A stretch of 64,000 nucleotides of DNA, from contig JANAVB010003999.1 of assembly GCA_029216955.1 (NCBI GenBank), positions 5,148,197 to 5,212,196 of the forward strand. The letters are read 5' to 3'. The notes under the pieces were generated by a model. That model did no database searches. It had not been told where the DNA came from and saw only the letters and a list, made by a program, of their open reading frames with translations. Every line of letters begins with the position of its first letter. Positions within the stretch are counted from its first letter, which is position 1. The translations under genes and the position numbers were made by a program. Shown piece after piece: positions 1-13,200 of the stretch. This DNA comes from Iris pallida. Taxonomy: Eukaryota > Streptophyta > Magnoliopsida > Asparagales > Iridaceae.

Positions 1-1
1 G

Positions 2-3000
2 ATTGGTGAACTAAGAAGTAAATCCATCACAATGCTTGTAGAGATGTTCCATATGATGGTAATGAAGTTGATATATGAGAGGAAAATGACTTCAGTGAAA
101 TGGAGTGACTTGGACTTGACTCCTAGAGCACAGAAAGTGATTGATCAAAGGGCAAAGCAAGTGAACAGATATCACGTTACTGGGGCTGATGAGGGCTTAT
201 TTTGTGTAACTAGTGTGTTCTCAATCGAGAACAAATGGACTGTTGATACTCGTATTGGGACTTGTGACTGCTTCGTATGGAATTTAACAGGGATCCCATG
301 TGTCCATGTTGTAGCTGCATTGTTACCTAGCAGGCCCACATGGACTATGTGAGTATAGAAGTAGACTTTTTAAGCTAATATCTTTATTGTGCTAATTCCT
401 TGTTTAATATGTACAGGTACACAAGTCCCTACTATCATGCCACTACCTATAAGAGGGCTTATGCTGGAAAGATTGTTCCATTGCCAGACCAGTCCTTATG
501 GGATCCAGTAAACAATCACTACTTTGTATTACACTTTTGGTTATACTTCACTTTGTTTGTGTCACGACCCGCACCCTGATTAGGGGCACGAGAACGTGGG
601 TACGTCCAGCCTACGCCGCAGTATCGGCGGTAGAACGCTGTATAGGTCATCTATAACAACTAACATCTAACAATAAGACATATAAACCTGTCATCTCCGC
701 ACGGAGGTATAACATAACATCTCAACTCTATATCTCAAACACAAGTCTAGGAAAGATAAAGATAGAACATGATATGGAATCATATGAAAGGAAGAACTGA
801 ATATATATAGAGTTATCACACCACACAAGTAGATGTCCAACACAAATAAGTACAAGACCTGAAATATAACTAAGTCACAACTAACAATCGGAACAGTCCG
901 ATACAAAATAAAAACTGTAAACACTAGACTAGACTAGGCACCCTCTACTGAGCTAGATGCTCCTCAGGATCCTGAAGGTCACCCTCATGTGTCCCATAGA
1001 AGGTAGGACAGTCACCATCATCATCTGTAATATTTTCAACAGGCCCAGTCAGGACAGGAACGAGCACAATACATCTCACGCAGTTCATATCAGGTTGGGA
1101 AATGTAAAGCATGCATAGAGTAAGATACATGAACTGTAAAGAATATATGTAAAACGAGAGAGATTTAATAACTGGAAATATCTATATATATGATAAGTAA
1201 GAACTGTAGGTAACCTGTGATTTAGAGCATGATATGGTTATATAAACGGGCTTAGGACATATACAAGATTTCACAAGATTTCACATGAATTTGTACAAGA
1301 TGGGATTTGATCACATAACCATTTCCTACTCACCCTCCCCAATCAATACACAAGGATCCAGTCAAGTTACGTTACTTTGTACAAGAGGTTTTTATCATGT
1401 TTGCTCACGTGATCATGAGAGTACAAGATTGCACAAGAGTATACATGAAAGTGGTGTACATGAAATACAAGATGTTCGTGAAAAGCACATGACAACTGTA
1501 TCTGATGCACCCCGAGGGAGATAACATCGCATAACAAGATCCATATAGTACCAATCCGTGATAATGACGTGACAGCATCATGTAAGGTAATCTAAAGCAA
1601 GAATATAAGTCCTAACAAGCATGAAAAGATCAGAGAATGTACTCGCCTGTCACCCTGTATGACTGATATGAATAGATGTCCGAACTGGTATCACAGAGTC
1701 CTATTTAGAGTAAAACAGGTCACAACATATCCACAATGGTAAAAATAGAGTATACAATGCATACTACATGATTCTAGGTCAATCTGGTCAAAAGTCAACT
1801 CTTGGTCAACTCTAAAGTCAAACTAGTCAAAGTTAGGTCAACACTAGTTAACTAGTTAGGGTTTTAGTCAAACTAGTCAAACTAGTTGTTTTAGGTTATT
1901 CCTAGTCATTTCTAGGTGAACTAGGTCACTTTTGACCTAAGGTTGACTTTGGTCAACCCTTAGTCAACAAGGGTCAACAAGTTGGATTTTGGGCCATTAG
2001 GGTTAGCCCCAAGCCATAGGCTAATGGTCTTAGGTTCTATAGGCTAGTTGCTATAGGTTTATATATAAACCTAGACTTAGCAAGTTATACATATATATAT
2101 CTATATATATAAATATATATATACACATCAACCTACTATCTATATACCTATATGGGAATACCATATATACCATACCCAAAAACCCACATACATATGATAC
2201 ACTATATATGACCTAGTAAAGATATATATATATATCATATCTATATATACATGTATATATTCACAAAAACTTATATAATATATATATACAACCATATATA
2301 TACAACTTGTATATATATTACATATATATATAGAGGGAAGAGAGTGTAAGAGAGAGAGACTGAATAGAGAGAGAGTGAGACAGTGAGAGAGAGGGAAGGG
2401 ACACACACACAGGAATGGGGGGGGGGTTCAGTTTCCTGGAACAGGAAACCAGTCCCAACACACACACACAAACCTACATTAATACATATGTGTATATACA
2501 CATCTATACACATGTGTACACCCTAAAAACTCACATACACACACATATATATATATATACATATGTATACAATACTGAAATATACATATACATGTATAAA
2601 TGATAATAAAAATCAAATCAAAACTCATTTCTAAAAACTGGGAATTTATCCAAACTCTGGAAATATGACAGTGTACAGAGAAAATAGGTAAACCCAAATT
2701 GACGACCCAACCCTAGCTAATACCCAAGACTAAGGGTTGGTAAACCTAACCCCACATGTGTACGTGTCGTGTGTGTCCATGGGAGTCCACCACGACACGA
2801 CACGGCGTGTCCAGGAGTCTAAAACCCAAATCGGGTAAATTACAGTGCACAGTATCGTGCTAAGGTGCACACGCGTGTAGGACACGACACACGTGTCCAT
2901 GTGTCTCGTGCTCACGCGTGTGGGTTCGCCTAGGGTCAGGCTAGGTGTCTAGGTACCTGATTCGTGTCCAAGTGTCCCCGTGTCCGCGCACGAAGTGCGT

Positions 3001-4867
3001 ATCAGAGGCACTGTGCGCGCGTGTAAGTGACAGTGTGTGTCCAGTGCGAGTGCGATTTCGTGTCCGATACGACACGAGAAGTTGTGAGACTCGAGGGGGG
3101 GCTTGTCAGAGGGTGCCCCCACCTCTGTGCCAAGTGGCACGTGTCCACGTGTCACGTGCAGCGAGCACGAGATGTGCAGCAGCAGGGGAGCCGCGCGCAC
3201 TGTCGTGCTGCGTCGTGCACGCGTGTCGACCAGTCTAGGGCCACGTGTGTGTCACCTAGGGCCTCGTGGTCGTGTCCTAGGATAGGTGAGGTGTCAGGGT
3301 ACGTGTCTAGGTTACTGTATCGTGTCCACAACACGTGTAGACACGACACGAAGTGTCAAACACTTGCGTGTTTACAGTGTGCACAGTGTGTTAAAATCAG
3401 TGGGTTCGTGTCCTGTTTTGGACACGAACAGTGTCCAATTCATGCTCAGTCCTAGGGAATCGTGTCCTACACATCTAGGGCTACCCAAAAATATATTTTG
3501 TTTTACAAAACACAACATTACATCCTAAGTGGCATTTACACAAACACTGAAATTAAGACACAGACACGTGTCCGATACGGACACCAAAACACATCAAAAT
3601 CCCACCAAACTTTACCTACATTATTGTTATCCCTATATGAATGCATTTATGAAAGAAAAACAGGAATTTGACTAGGTTTGTGAGAAAATACCTATTGAGT
3701 GAAAACTCAAGAAAACAACTTCTTGGGGGGGGGGGGGGGTTGTTCACTGTCCTTGGGGGTGCCCACAGCTAGGGTATCCTTGCTAGCTAGCCTTCCTTGG
3801 TATCCTCACTAGTAGAGGGTTCCAACACAAGAAACGGGGCTCAATTTGGTGGAGAAATGGTCAAGTTATGGAGGTGTGAAGTTGAGGGAAAACCTAAACT
3901 CCAATGTATTGAAAATGAAGCCTTTCTTGTGAAGGGTGTACACATATGGAGGGGGTGTTCTTGGCTGCCATGGGGGGGTAGGGGTAGGCTATAGGGTCCC
4001 CTTCCACCTTGCAAGACTTAGTCTCTAAGGCTTTGACTAGGGGTTAGATATTCTAGGTTTATAAAATATCCTAGAAAGTTAAATATCTAGATATTTATCA
4101 ACCTAGATATTTACACATAAAGTAAATATCTACACTTAGTCTTCTAGGTTAGTGACTAACCCCTAGATTAGGGTAAACTAGCTTAGGGACTAACATAACA
4201 ATAATCAATAATTAAATAATAATAAAAACACATAAATTCAAATAATTCCAAATAAATCCTAGAAAATTACCAAAATACCCATTAGGCTAAAAATCACTAA
4301 AATGATATTCTAAGCCTATGGTCAAGTTCTCATGGTCATGGCAACTTCTAGGTTAGAGAAAACTAGGGTTTACACTAAGTTATTCTAACCAAATCACAAA
4401 GTCATAAGTCATGACTTAGCATGACTTAGAAAATGGTTTAATCACACTAATAATCACTATAAATCATATCATGACTAAAATACTATTAATTAATAATAAA
4501 AAATAATAAAATTTCAAAAATCCCCAATTTCAGAAAACTGGGTGCTACAGTATACTTATTTGTAATGTCTACTTTGCAGCCAGCGTACGAAGTTGGCCCA
4601 CCTGGTAGACATAGACAACCTGGGAGACCAAGAGGGGCAAGGAGGTTGGAGGCTGACGAGCTGCCAAGAGCATCCAAGAAGCAGAGGATTTGTGGCTGTT
4701 GTAAATTACCGGCTGATCACAATGCTAGAGGGTGCCAAGGAGGACCAGTTGGAGGGAATAGCAAAAGAGCAAGGGCACCTAGGCCACCAAGGCCTCCTAA
4801 GGAACCAAAGATGAAAAACACTGTCTACAAGAGGTCGAAGGTTTCAAGGGAAAAAAAAGAAGACTAA
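2..4867 (+). CDS. MULE (MuDR-like) transposase, 3' part, three exons
   Basis: C-terminal part of a Mutator-like transposase; the 5' part lies before the window. Exons are 2-348, 417-507 and 4580-4867, with GT-AG borders and matching phases. Exon 1 carries a SWIM zinc finger (CDCFVWNLTGIPCVHV), the DNA-binding domain that follows the MULE catalytic core. Exon 2 has the family's YTSPYYHATTYKRAY segment. Exon 3 is basic and proline-rich with a zinc-knuckle-like CGCCKLPADHNARGC, as at many plant MULE C-termini, and ends at TAA 4865-4867. The second intron is about 4 kb because a gypsy solo LTR fills it. The visible frame is open, so the gene may still be expressible if the LTR is spliced out. Catalytic residues are not in the window. 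The family call is firm; activity is unknown. Confidence 0.85.
1776..1981. repeat. Cluster of GTCAA/TTGAC (W-box core) motifs in the solo LTR
   Basis: About fourteen copies of GTCAA or its complement TTGAC occur in some 200 bp, many as GGTCAA, which is TTGACC on the minus strand, the core bound by WRKY factors. LTR A has a shorter version near 47730-47820. Binding is not shown; it may simply be a degenerate simple repeat. Confidence 0.5.
2084..2600. repeat. TA, GA and CA microsatellites inside the solo LTR
   Basis: Long TA/TATATA tracts (2084-2330), a GA-rich tract (2335-2400), an eight-base G run near 2418-2425 and CA tracts (2400-2410, 2460-2470, 2530-2545). The ORFs here are low-complexity Ile/Tyr and Ser/Leu repeats and are not genes. 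Confidence 0.85.
2754..3590. repeat. GTGTCC/GGACAC hairpin array in the solo LTR
   Basis: GC-rich stretch dense in GTGTC, CGTGTCC and its complement GACAC. Several pairs form short hairpins, for example 3405-3428, where TTCGTGTCC faces GGACACGAA. The matching array in LTR A is 49690-50540. On the minus (transcribed) strand it starts about 365 bp after the decayed TATA-like site near 3945. Confidence 0.7.
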
Positions 4868-5770
4868 ACTTGCAGGAACTCAAGTCCCGACGCCTCCAGG
4901 ATCCTAGTTGAAATATGACTTGAAAACTATAGACTATGTTTGTGTTCCAGTATTTTGTTAAGGTCCACTACATCATCATCATTTTGTAACTCTGTTGGAC
5001 ATCAGTTTATATAGATTCTCTTTATTTTGTAACTCTGTTGGACATCATTTTGTAACTCTGTTCCAGGATGCTAGATGTAACTCTGTTGGACATCATTTTG
5101 TAACTCTCTTTATTTCCTGCTTCTCAGGTTATCCTTTTTTGGGCTTTCAGTAAAAATTAAGAATGTAACTTCTAATTTCTTGTTTTATACTTTTGTTAAG
5201 ATAGCAGATTTTGGATTAGAATGTAACTTCTAATTTCTTGTTAAGAATGTAACTTCCAATATTTGCTAATTTCTTGTTTTATACTGCTCATGAAGGTCAA
5301 TATTTGCTAATTTCCTTACTATACTCTTCTTTTATACTCTTGAAGCAAAACTACTTGAGCACTCTCCAGATTTCCTTACTATACTGCTTCTCAGGTTATC
5401 CTTTTCCTTACTATACTGCTCATGAAGGTCAATATTTAAGATAGCAGATTTTGGATTAGCAAAACTACTTGAGCACTTCTAATTTCTTGTTTTATACTCT
5501 CGTTTTATACTTTTCCTACTTGAGCACTCTCCAGATTCTCTTTGTGGTAGCAGAAAGAAAACCTATGTTTAGAATGCTGAAAACTATAGACTATATATGG
5601 TGGTACATCTGTTCCAGCTTGCAATTCCAGCTAGTTGAAATATGCTTTGTTAAGAAGCTGTTGAAAACTATAGACTATATCAATTCCAGCTTGCAATTCC
5701 AGGTTTATAAGTCAAGAAGATATTTTAACAAGTAATATATAAAGTCTGAAAGTGAATGTATATTATGCAA
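4868..5770. repeat. Mosaic of shuffled short repeats downstream of the MULE gene
   Basis: No gene seen. Several 15-25-bp blocks recur in changing order: GTAACTCTGTTGGACATCA three times (from about 4986, 5027, 5081); GAAAACTATAGACTAT three times (about 4921, 5578, 5664); AAGATAGCAGATTTTGGAT twice (about 5198, 5437); GCTCATGAAGGTCAATATTT twice (about 5286, 5420); CTACTTGAGCACTCTCCAG twice; CTTCTCAGGTTATCC twice. This is not a simple tandem array. Confidence 0.75.
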
Positions 5771-5778
5771 TTCCAGGT

Positions 5779-6441
5779 TTACATAGCCACGTCTTTTCCA
5801 AATGACTTACACAACTCTTCTACAGTTATGTTCACTACAATTTGAACTGGAAACTTTGACTCAGAGCGGTCGTTATCACACTCGACAGCCTCATTCAACC
5901 ATTTGAATGCACCGTTACATTTTCGACATTGTAAGAATCGTCTTCCATAGCTGTGGCTCCTCTTCGACACCATCACGGTTCTTTTTCCTCCACAATTAGG
6001 ATTAGGACAAGGGGCTTTCTCCCAAGGGCATTGTCGCTTCCAGTGACTTAAGTCACCACACGCGAAACACCCTTCTCTTCGCATTGAGGAAGATGAACTT
6101 TCGCGTATGCCTTCACAAATTGCTTCATCCAGCCACTGAAAATTCGAGCAAAGAGGACACTTCAGAAATTTTCTCCCGGGATTTGCCTTCGTATTAGACT
6201 TCGACAGGTAACGAATCCCATTGCAGTTCACAGTCTTGCAAGGTGAGCTCAAGAACGAACACTCATCTGCAAGATGAGTGTGCTTCGAGCATATTTGACA
6301 TTTTTCCTACAAAAACCAAAAATTTGATGTAAAACCTAAAAATGGTGGAGCCAAAAACAGATTGTTCACACTAGTTGAGAGAAAGGAGGAAAGAGAGGAA
6401 GAGAGAGTGCAAACCTTGAAGTTCTTCGAGTGGTCGGCCAT
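5779..6441 (-). CDS. GRF-type / CCHC zinc-finger protein, two exons
   Basis: Predicted 184-aa protein from exons 6415-6441 (MADHSKNFK) and 5779-6306, phase-0 GT-AG intron. Order of domains: an N-terminal C-x2-C...H...C finger (CQICSKHTHLADEC); a GRF finger (C-x4-C ... NPGRKFLKCPLCSNFQWLDEA); a CCHC knuckle (CFACGDLSHWKRQCP); a second GRF finger (CPNPNC ... YGRRFLQCRKC ... FKWLNEA). GRF and CCHC fingers bind single-stranded nucleic acid, as in the tail of topoisomerase III-alpha and in plant zinc-knuckle proteins. There is no enzyme domain, so the cellular role is unknown. All zinc ligands look intact. A TATA candidate lies about 106 bp upstream of the ATG. The start was chosen because the short first exon splices cleanly and adds the N-terminal finger. 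Confidence 0.8.
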
Positions 6442-6546
6442 GGGAGCGGAGCTTCGAGTGGTCAGATTTGGGTTTTAGGGCAGAATGAAGATCTGAGGAG
6501 AAGAAAGAGGGGCGGGGGTTGTTTTAGAAGAAAGAGTAGGTGAGGA

Positions 6547-6554
6547 TTATAAAG
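6547..6554 (-). promoter_or_regulatory. Candidate TATA box of the GRF zinc-finger gene
   Basis: CTTTATAA on the minus strand, about 106 bp before the proposed ATG at 6441; spacing fits a plant core promoter. No other support. Confidence 0.4.
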
Positions 6555-6827
6555 AGGGTGGATTGTCGACCGTTAGGAAATAAACATAAGGGTATTTCGG
6601 TCATAAATATATGACAAACGACACGAATCGTTTTTTCTAACGATTTCCGTCATAAGAGGGATTACTTATGCATATGGTGAATCGAGTGGGGTGCACCACT
6701 CATATGTGTACATCGAGTGGGGTGCGACTCAAAAATTTTTAAAAAAATTTAACCTAGTATAGGTCCATGATCCTATTCCATGTATCTGGACTTGGATGGC
6801 AATTCCATAGCTAGACCAATTCTCTTA

Positions 6828-7240
6828 GGCCTCGTTGGGCTCACCGAAAGGAAATAAATTCCCTTGTATTTTCCATGGGAATGGGAAAGTATGATTCATG
6901 TCACATTTCCTTTCCGTTGTTTGGTAAAACAAGAAAACTACCTAGGAAAGGAAAGCAAAATATAACAATGTTTCAATAATATCCTTACCTTTTAAAATAA
7001 AAATAATATTATAAAAAATAACATTAATGGTAAAATAAGCAATGACACATGGTTACTTTTGTCATAACTTTTGTAATAAATGTTGGAAAAGGAGGAGGGA
7101 AAATCAATCCCATGGGTCTTGAGTGGAACCATATTCCCACCAATTTTTTCCCTTGTCAGAAAATTGATTCACAAATTTGTGGCTACCAAACAAAGGAAAT
7201 GAACAACTTTCCTTTCCTGGTTCCTTAATTTCAAGTACAT
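6828..7240. mobile_element. Decayed Tourist-like MITE
   Basis: Starts GGCCTCGTTGGGCTCACCG after TTA and has the GGAAAGGAAA-rich body of the MITEs at 20993-22002. The right inverted end is degenerate. The rest of 6560-8300 is AT-rich intergenic DNA, apart from the tandem duplication described separately. Confidence 0.45.
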
Positions 7241-7744
7241 ACATCAGAAAATTGCTAGCTACTTGAGCCACTATCGCTTTTTAATGTCCATATAGAACAG
7301 ATAACCAATTAGTTTCTCTACTAGCCGACCATACAACTGGTAGTGACATCAATCAAACTCTGGTATTCCTATACTAAGAAATAACTATGCAACTTGGGTT
7401 CTACAATAAGCAACACCATCTAAAACTGACCCAGACATGCAGAAAGAGAGCAATCATATAGTTAAACATACTCCTACAGGAAAATTCTCATGAGCATAGT
7501 TGTAGACTCAATCTTTCGAGTATATCACTAGAAGGAGCCATCTACAATTTTGTGGAAGGCCATATTTTATTACTTCTTCTGCAGGACCCCCATCCAAAGT
7601 CACACGAGGTCTATGGGACCTCTCCATAATATGACAAGATAATAAAGCTATGATTGGCTTTGCTTAAAAATACAACAAAAACTCCATAAAATGACGAGAA
7701 TAAATAGCTACAATTGCCTGAAGCTTTGAAAAGAACATCATTAA

Positions 7745-7977
7745 AAACATCTACTTACTTTCTGTCCAGATTTGCAAATATAGAGTACTGTCACAGATGA
7801 GCAGCATTTCATAATTCCAAGCATATTCAATTTCACAGGAAAATGCCCAAGAGCCTTTGTAAACATCTACTAACTTTCTGTCCAGATTTGCAAATATAGA
7901 GTACTGTCACAGATGAGCAGCATTTCATAATTCCAAGCATATTCAATTTCACAGGAAAATGCCCAAGAGCCTTTGTA
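7745..7977. repeat. 116-bp tandem duplication downstream of FCF1
   Basis: Two nearly identical 116-bp copies in direct tandem (start near 7745 and 7861), differing by a base or so. It lies 330-560 bp past the FCF1 stop, so it may be in the 3' UTR or just beyond. Confidence 0.85.
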
Positions 7978-8302
7978 AATGCTCTCAATGTAATTTCATT
8001 GTCTAATTCAAGATTCTAGAAATCAAATATGTGCTACATTAAAAAAATGATCCAAAATTGTAAATTCCACGTCTTTTACACAGCAAATGCATTACAACCA
8101 ACTAATGGAACAAAGGGCCTATGAGAAGTGCAGACCACTCGTGCAGTATCATATTACAAGGTTAAAATAGTGAGACAACAGATCAGGCAGAGATGCTAAT
8201 CAATTTGCTTCAGTTCCTTCCCATGAAAATCTTGAAGGCATGCAGTACGAGAATAGAACCTGGACATGATAGCTGACACAGAAGTGCTCCCCCTAATCGA
8301 CT

Positions 8303-10209
8303 CTAAATTCTTGGAGCTGTACGGAATAAATAAAAGCATCCGTTACCAAACAATGTAACAAGAACAGTCAGTATCTCTGCTATAATGATACGACGAGGCA
8401 TTGATGAATGATGACAATAGATTATAAAATTTTAATGGTAAAACATTTCACCTCCACCAATAGTTGCTTCTGGTAGGCGCTCGATTGAGTACTTGTGTTG
8501 AGTAATGTACATGATAGGCACTCCAGGAATCTGTACAACAGACCGTATGTTCATTGATTTCCAACAGCAGCCATAAATATATTAAAATACCCCAAATTTA
8601 ATCTCCCAGTACCTTTCGTATCCGTCGTTTTAAGTCTCTATCACATGTAGCAACAATGTAGCACTTATGCTGTGAAGAGAAAGAATGAGAGCTTATATTA
8701 ATTAAACAATGGAATCAGTTATAAGCAATTATATTTTCTAATACTTCTAACAAACAAATAGAACATTAAAATAATATAGAGAAATTGGAAAAATTGGAAG
8801 AGTGGATAATTGAGTCAAATTACATTTCTGAAGTTGCAGCAGAAACAGATTTAAGCAAAATTAAGCAGCATAAAAGCCAACTTTATGGCTTGTTTTGGTT
8901 GCTGTGGTCTGTGAATTAAAATCCCATTTAAGTGATTGAATTCATGAAATTGAGCATCAATTCAAACATGTGTTTTGGTGGCACTGCTCCTTTCTGAGAT
9001 GATGAACGACCACCAGCAATTGCCAAGTTGGGATTAGTAACTAGGGTTTCTAGCAGAGTGATCATGGTTACAAGATGATGGAAGTCTGATTCTCTGCTTG
9101 ACCTAATCCATGTTTGAAGTTTGAAGATTGACTGTGATAGTATATAAGGTTGGATGAAGGTAGAGTTTGTCACTTTGTTGACTCCGACGTGAGATGGACG
9201 ATTCTTGTTTCCTATACCAGAGGGAGTAGTGACTGGTGATATAGGTCATTGGACAGCTTCAACATTTCAATAAATTCCACTTACAGTTCTTTTATGTTAA
9301 GTTAGGTTGGAGTTGAAGTCATCTCCCCAAAGGACTAAATAAAATATATTGATATAATCACCTTCTAAGCTTAAGAGGTTAATATGAGTGGTTTCAAATC
9401 CAGTGAATTGGATTTTACTCAAAGAACTAAACTCAGGTTCCCAATTCTTATGTAAAGTAGGTGGATTTGAGCTTCCCATGCGGAACTGGGTTTTTCAATT
9501 CCATCAAACCAAAGAGCATGAATAGCTCCAATCCCTCGAGTTTCAATTCAAGCTAATAAACATCTTTAGAGAGATTACTATCAAATATATTCTTTCTTAG
9601 TCCTGCTTTTATTTAAAAAAAACAAGACTGGGTTTACTGCATACCCATTTCATATGGGTGTGTGACTGGGTTTTTATGAGTGGTGTCGAATTCATTGAAT
9701 TGGATTTACTCAAAAGAACTAATTCTGGTTCCTATTTCTTATGTTTCCCATGCAGAACTGGGTTTTTCAGATCCATCAAACCAAAGAGCATGAATACCTC
9801 CAATCCTTAAGAGTTTCAATTCAAGATAATAAACATCTTTGGAGAGAGATTACTATCAAAGATACTTTCTCTTAGTCTTGAAGGAACTGGGGATCTCCAA
9901 AACCGCGGATTGGTGTGCATATCGATGAATAAAACATGAACATGTTAACACGTGATATGGCAGAAAGTATGGTTTATGAATTATACCTGAAGTGATGAGA
10001 AGAAAATAACAATTTACAACGACCTCGATCAGTCAGTGACCTCAATATCTTATGCCGTATTCCTTCCTCGGGTTGGACGTCGTGTGGGCGACGATCTCCC
10101 AACATTTTTTTTTCTCCTTGGCTGACCTCTCTTTTTCTCCTTAGGTGAAAAACGAATTTAGAGAAAGTTGCTCTTTTCTGATGCATATCAAGACCAAGGA
10201 ATAGAGGAC

Positions 10210-10259
<50 letters not shown>

Positions 10260-13200
10260 TACAGCAGGGACCATGAGGAGAAATTAGGGTTAAGTCTCCT
10301 AACGGATCTAGGTATTCCGTGTTCAGCCCGAATACACAACCCAGACCCGTTAACAATAGCTCGGTCCGCTAAAAAGGTATTGTTGCACTATCTTCCTAAT
10401 CACAAATTAGGTTTATGAGCTCCTTATTATACTCATGTTCGTCTCCCCATGTTAAGATATCGGATATACGTCAATCAAACTAAGTTACTGACAACTATAT
10501 TGATCGTCATCTTTTATCCTTAAGTATTACCATCCAACTTCATTTTTTATGTCGAATATAATCCACCTGCAAGGTTTACATGACAATCCTTATGAGCTCC
10601 TTAAGGGGACATCAACCCGATATATCGGGACATGGATTCCTCAACAGCCCATCATACACAATGTAATTATCCAATTCATAGAGGTTGTTTACACATAATG
10701 AATCTCACTCTTTTATGAGTCAAACTAATGCACACTATATATACATGTCTGTTATTATATCCGGATTAAGAACACAAGCATCCATAATAATTGAGATGTT
10801 TGTTCGCTTATGTAGTCAATACCAAGGTTCAAAATATCGGTATCGGTATCGGACATTTTGTATGAGGATCGGTATCGGAAGTATCGGCGGTATCGGATCG
10901 GAGTATCGGATTTTTGGTATCGGCAGTATCGGCAATATTAAATAATTAGTAAAAAAAATTAGGAATTTTTTTAACATATTTAAGCATTATTTAAATATTT
11001 TTAACTTTTTTAATTATTATAATTGATTATTCGTCCTAATTACTATGTCATTAATTGATTAAATAATTATTAAAAAATCAGATTTTTTTTAAACATATAT
11101 TGGATTTTTGGTATTCAGCAGTATCGGCAGTTTTTTTAAGTTTTTTAAACATAGTCATCCTTTTTGATTGGTTTAACTGCGATATACAAGATTACAACTT
11201 TTTTTCATTTCCGTATTTTAGTTTCAATTTTACTATGTCATTAATTGTTTATTGGTACTAATTGAATCTTGTATTGTTTTATTACTACAGGTTCAAATTT
11301 TGACGAATTAAGAAGCATAAAGGAAGGCACAAGAGATTAGAAGCAATGCAAATGGCTGGACGAGACAAAAGTCACAAGACCCATTATTATATAATTAATA
11401 ATTATATTTTTTCAGACATTTTTAAAATTTATGTAAATAAAAAATTATTTATAATTTTATATCTAGAATTTTAGTTTTATGCATTGTTACAAATGGTTAC
11501 AATATAATCCATGATCCAATTATTTTGTTTCAAAATATACGAAAATAAAATTAGCTACATGATTTATTTTGAATTTAAAATTTCAACAAAAAACACTTGG
11601 CCAGAAAAATTCATTGGAACTCTGGCCTATCCCTTTCTTTTTATTTCATGAATAAAAATCTTTTACAATATGTATGAAGTACATGTCATAAAGTGTACAA
11701 ATAAAAGAATAAATACAAAAAATGAATATAAAAAATGAATACAAATGAATACAAATATATCACTAAAATGGTTCGTAATTATCGTAATCGTCCCGATATG
11801 GTTGTTGGTTATAAGGATAGTAGAGATTAATATCTGTATTATTGAAAAAACTTGTCATGTTGAGACCATCAAATGTAGAAGGTTGTTCTGCGGCTTCTGC
11901 CTCTGGAGTATGGTATGGATAATAACTTGTAAATGAACTATCATATGTGGTGTTGTAGTTGTCCGAAGGAGTAGGCACATCACGATAGCTAGATCTTCCA
12001 GCATATACATCATCCATACGGTGCTCTCTAGGTTGATGATCACTTGACCAATCTCCAGAGTATTCATGTGACTGGTCTCCAAGATTTTCATAGTCATGTG
12101 ACTGGTAAACACCAATCGGGAGTGTAGCTCCATCTCCTCCACTATCAGTACTGTCGTCTTTATCGCTGTCGACCTGTCGAGATGGTACATTTGGTGTTTT
12201 CTTTCTTTTTTCAGGCCTTCGAGCATTTGCGACAGTATCTTGTCGATCGATATCCAAGTTATCATCTAACCATTCATTTTCTCTACCATCCAATACTGGT
12301 GCTTCTTTTTCTCTAGTCCAAGCTGTGAGTGGATCTTGATCGTGAAATATCTCATCCAAATCTATAACATTTTCATTATTTCCTGATCTTTGTACATTTC
12401 GAACCCTCAATCTCATATTATAATGGACGAAAACCAGTTTTTCTAGTCTCGCCATTGTAAGTCTATTGCGGGGACGAGTATGGATGAGAGAAAATGTTGT
12501 CCAGTTCCTTTCACAATTGAGGAGGACGCCGTTTGACTCAGGATGCGCACAGCTAATCGAGTCAAATTTGGAGCATCCTCCCTAGCATATATGGACCACC
12601 ACTCAGCTACAAAAGTAATAAAATATGTTAGTTTCTGTAAATATTTAACTTTACCTAATAAATATTTTGAAGTATTAAGTTATTAACTATTACTACCAGG
12701 AAGACATCGAGTTACAGCACTTTGAAATTGATTTGAACCGAATGCACCAGTTTTCAATCGGAACCTTTCCGCCTACAAAGTGATATTACACAAGTTATGA
12801 CATTAAATATTAAATATTTTAAAGATGAAAAATTCAATATCAAACAATAGTTACCTCTCTGTTTATATTGAGGCGTGTTTCATTGTCATTCACCATTCTA
12901 TTAACGACGCGGTGGAAGCCATTTAGCACATTATCGTCGTTTACAACATCGTTAGCATATTGGTACTTGGGATTCAAGAAGTAACCTGCAAAATAAAGAA
13001 CTAGTTTAAAATCCCTATAAGCATTATAAAAGACATTTTTAAGGGTATTCAATTTATAGAGTACTTACCGGCTGCATGAATATCTTGATGTAGTTGAATA
13101 TTCCATCTTTTATCAATCATTTGCCACCACTTCTTGTACCCTTTACCAACATTCTTTTTTATCATGAATTTGGCTCTGTCCATAGCCTCATAAAGATGAC

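Larger units (their letters stand above)
560..4549 (-). mobile_element. Solo LTR of a Tekay/Del-type Ty3/gypsy element
   Basis: Begins TGTCACGACCCGCACC and ends GGGTGCTACA, so on the minus strand it reads TG...CA. Both ends, the motif array and internal blocks match the LTR at 46349-51452. No internal domain adjoins it: both sides continue the MULE intron. This is a solo LTR of 3990 bp, left by LTR-LTR recombination. The expected 5-bp target duplication is poor (GTTTG left, GTATA right, 3 of 5 identical), so the insertion is old or the ends have changed. ORFs inside it are not genes. Confidence 0.85.

Noticed and set aside
2945..3455. Cys-rich frames in the solo LTR
   Set aside because: Both strands are open because of the GTGTC motif array; no domain and no counterpart in LTR A.
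7745..7977. CRISPR-like or satellite array
   Set aside because: Only two 116-bp copies with no spacers, and the genome is a plant.
12840..13052. Separate small gene (70 aa)
   Set aside because: Reads [23 protein letters not shown], a normal inner exon of the hAT transposase.
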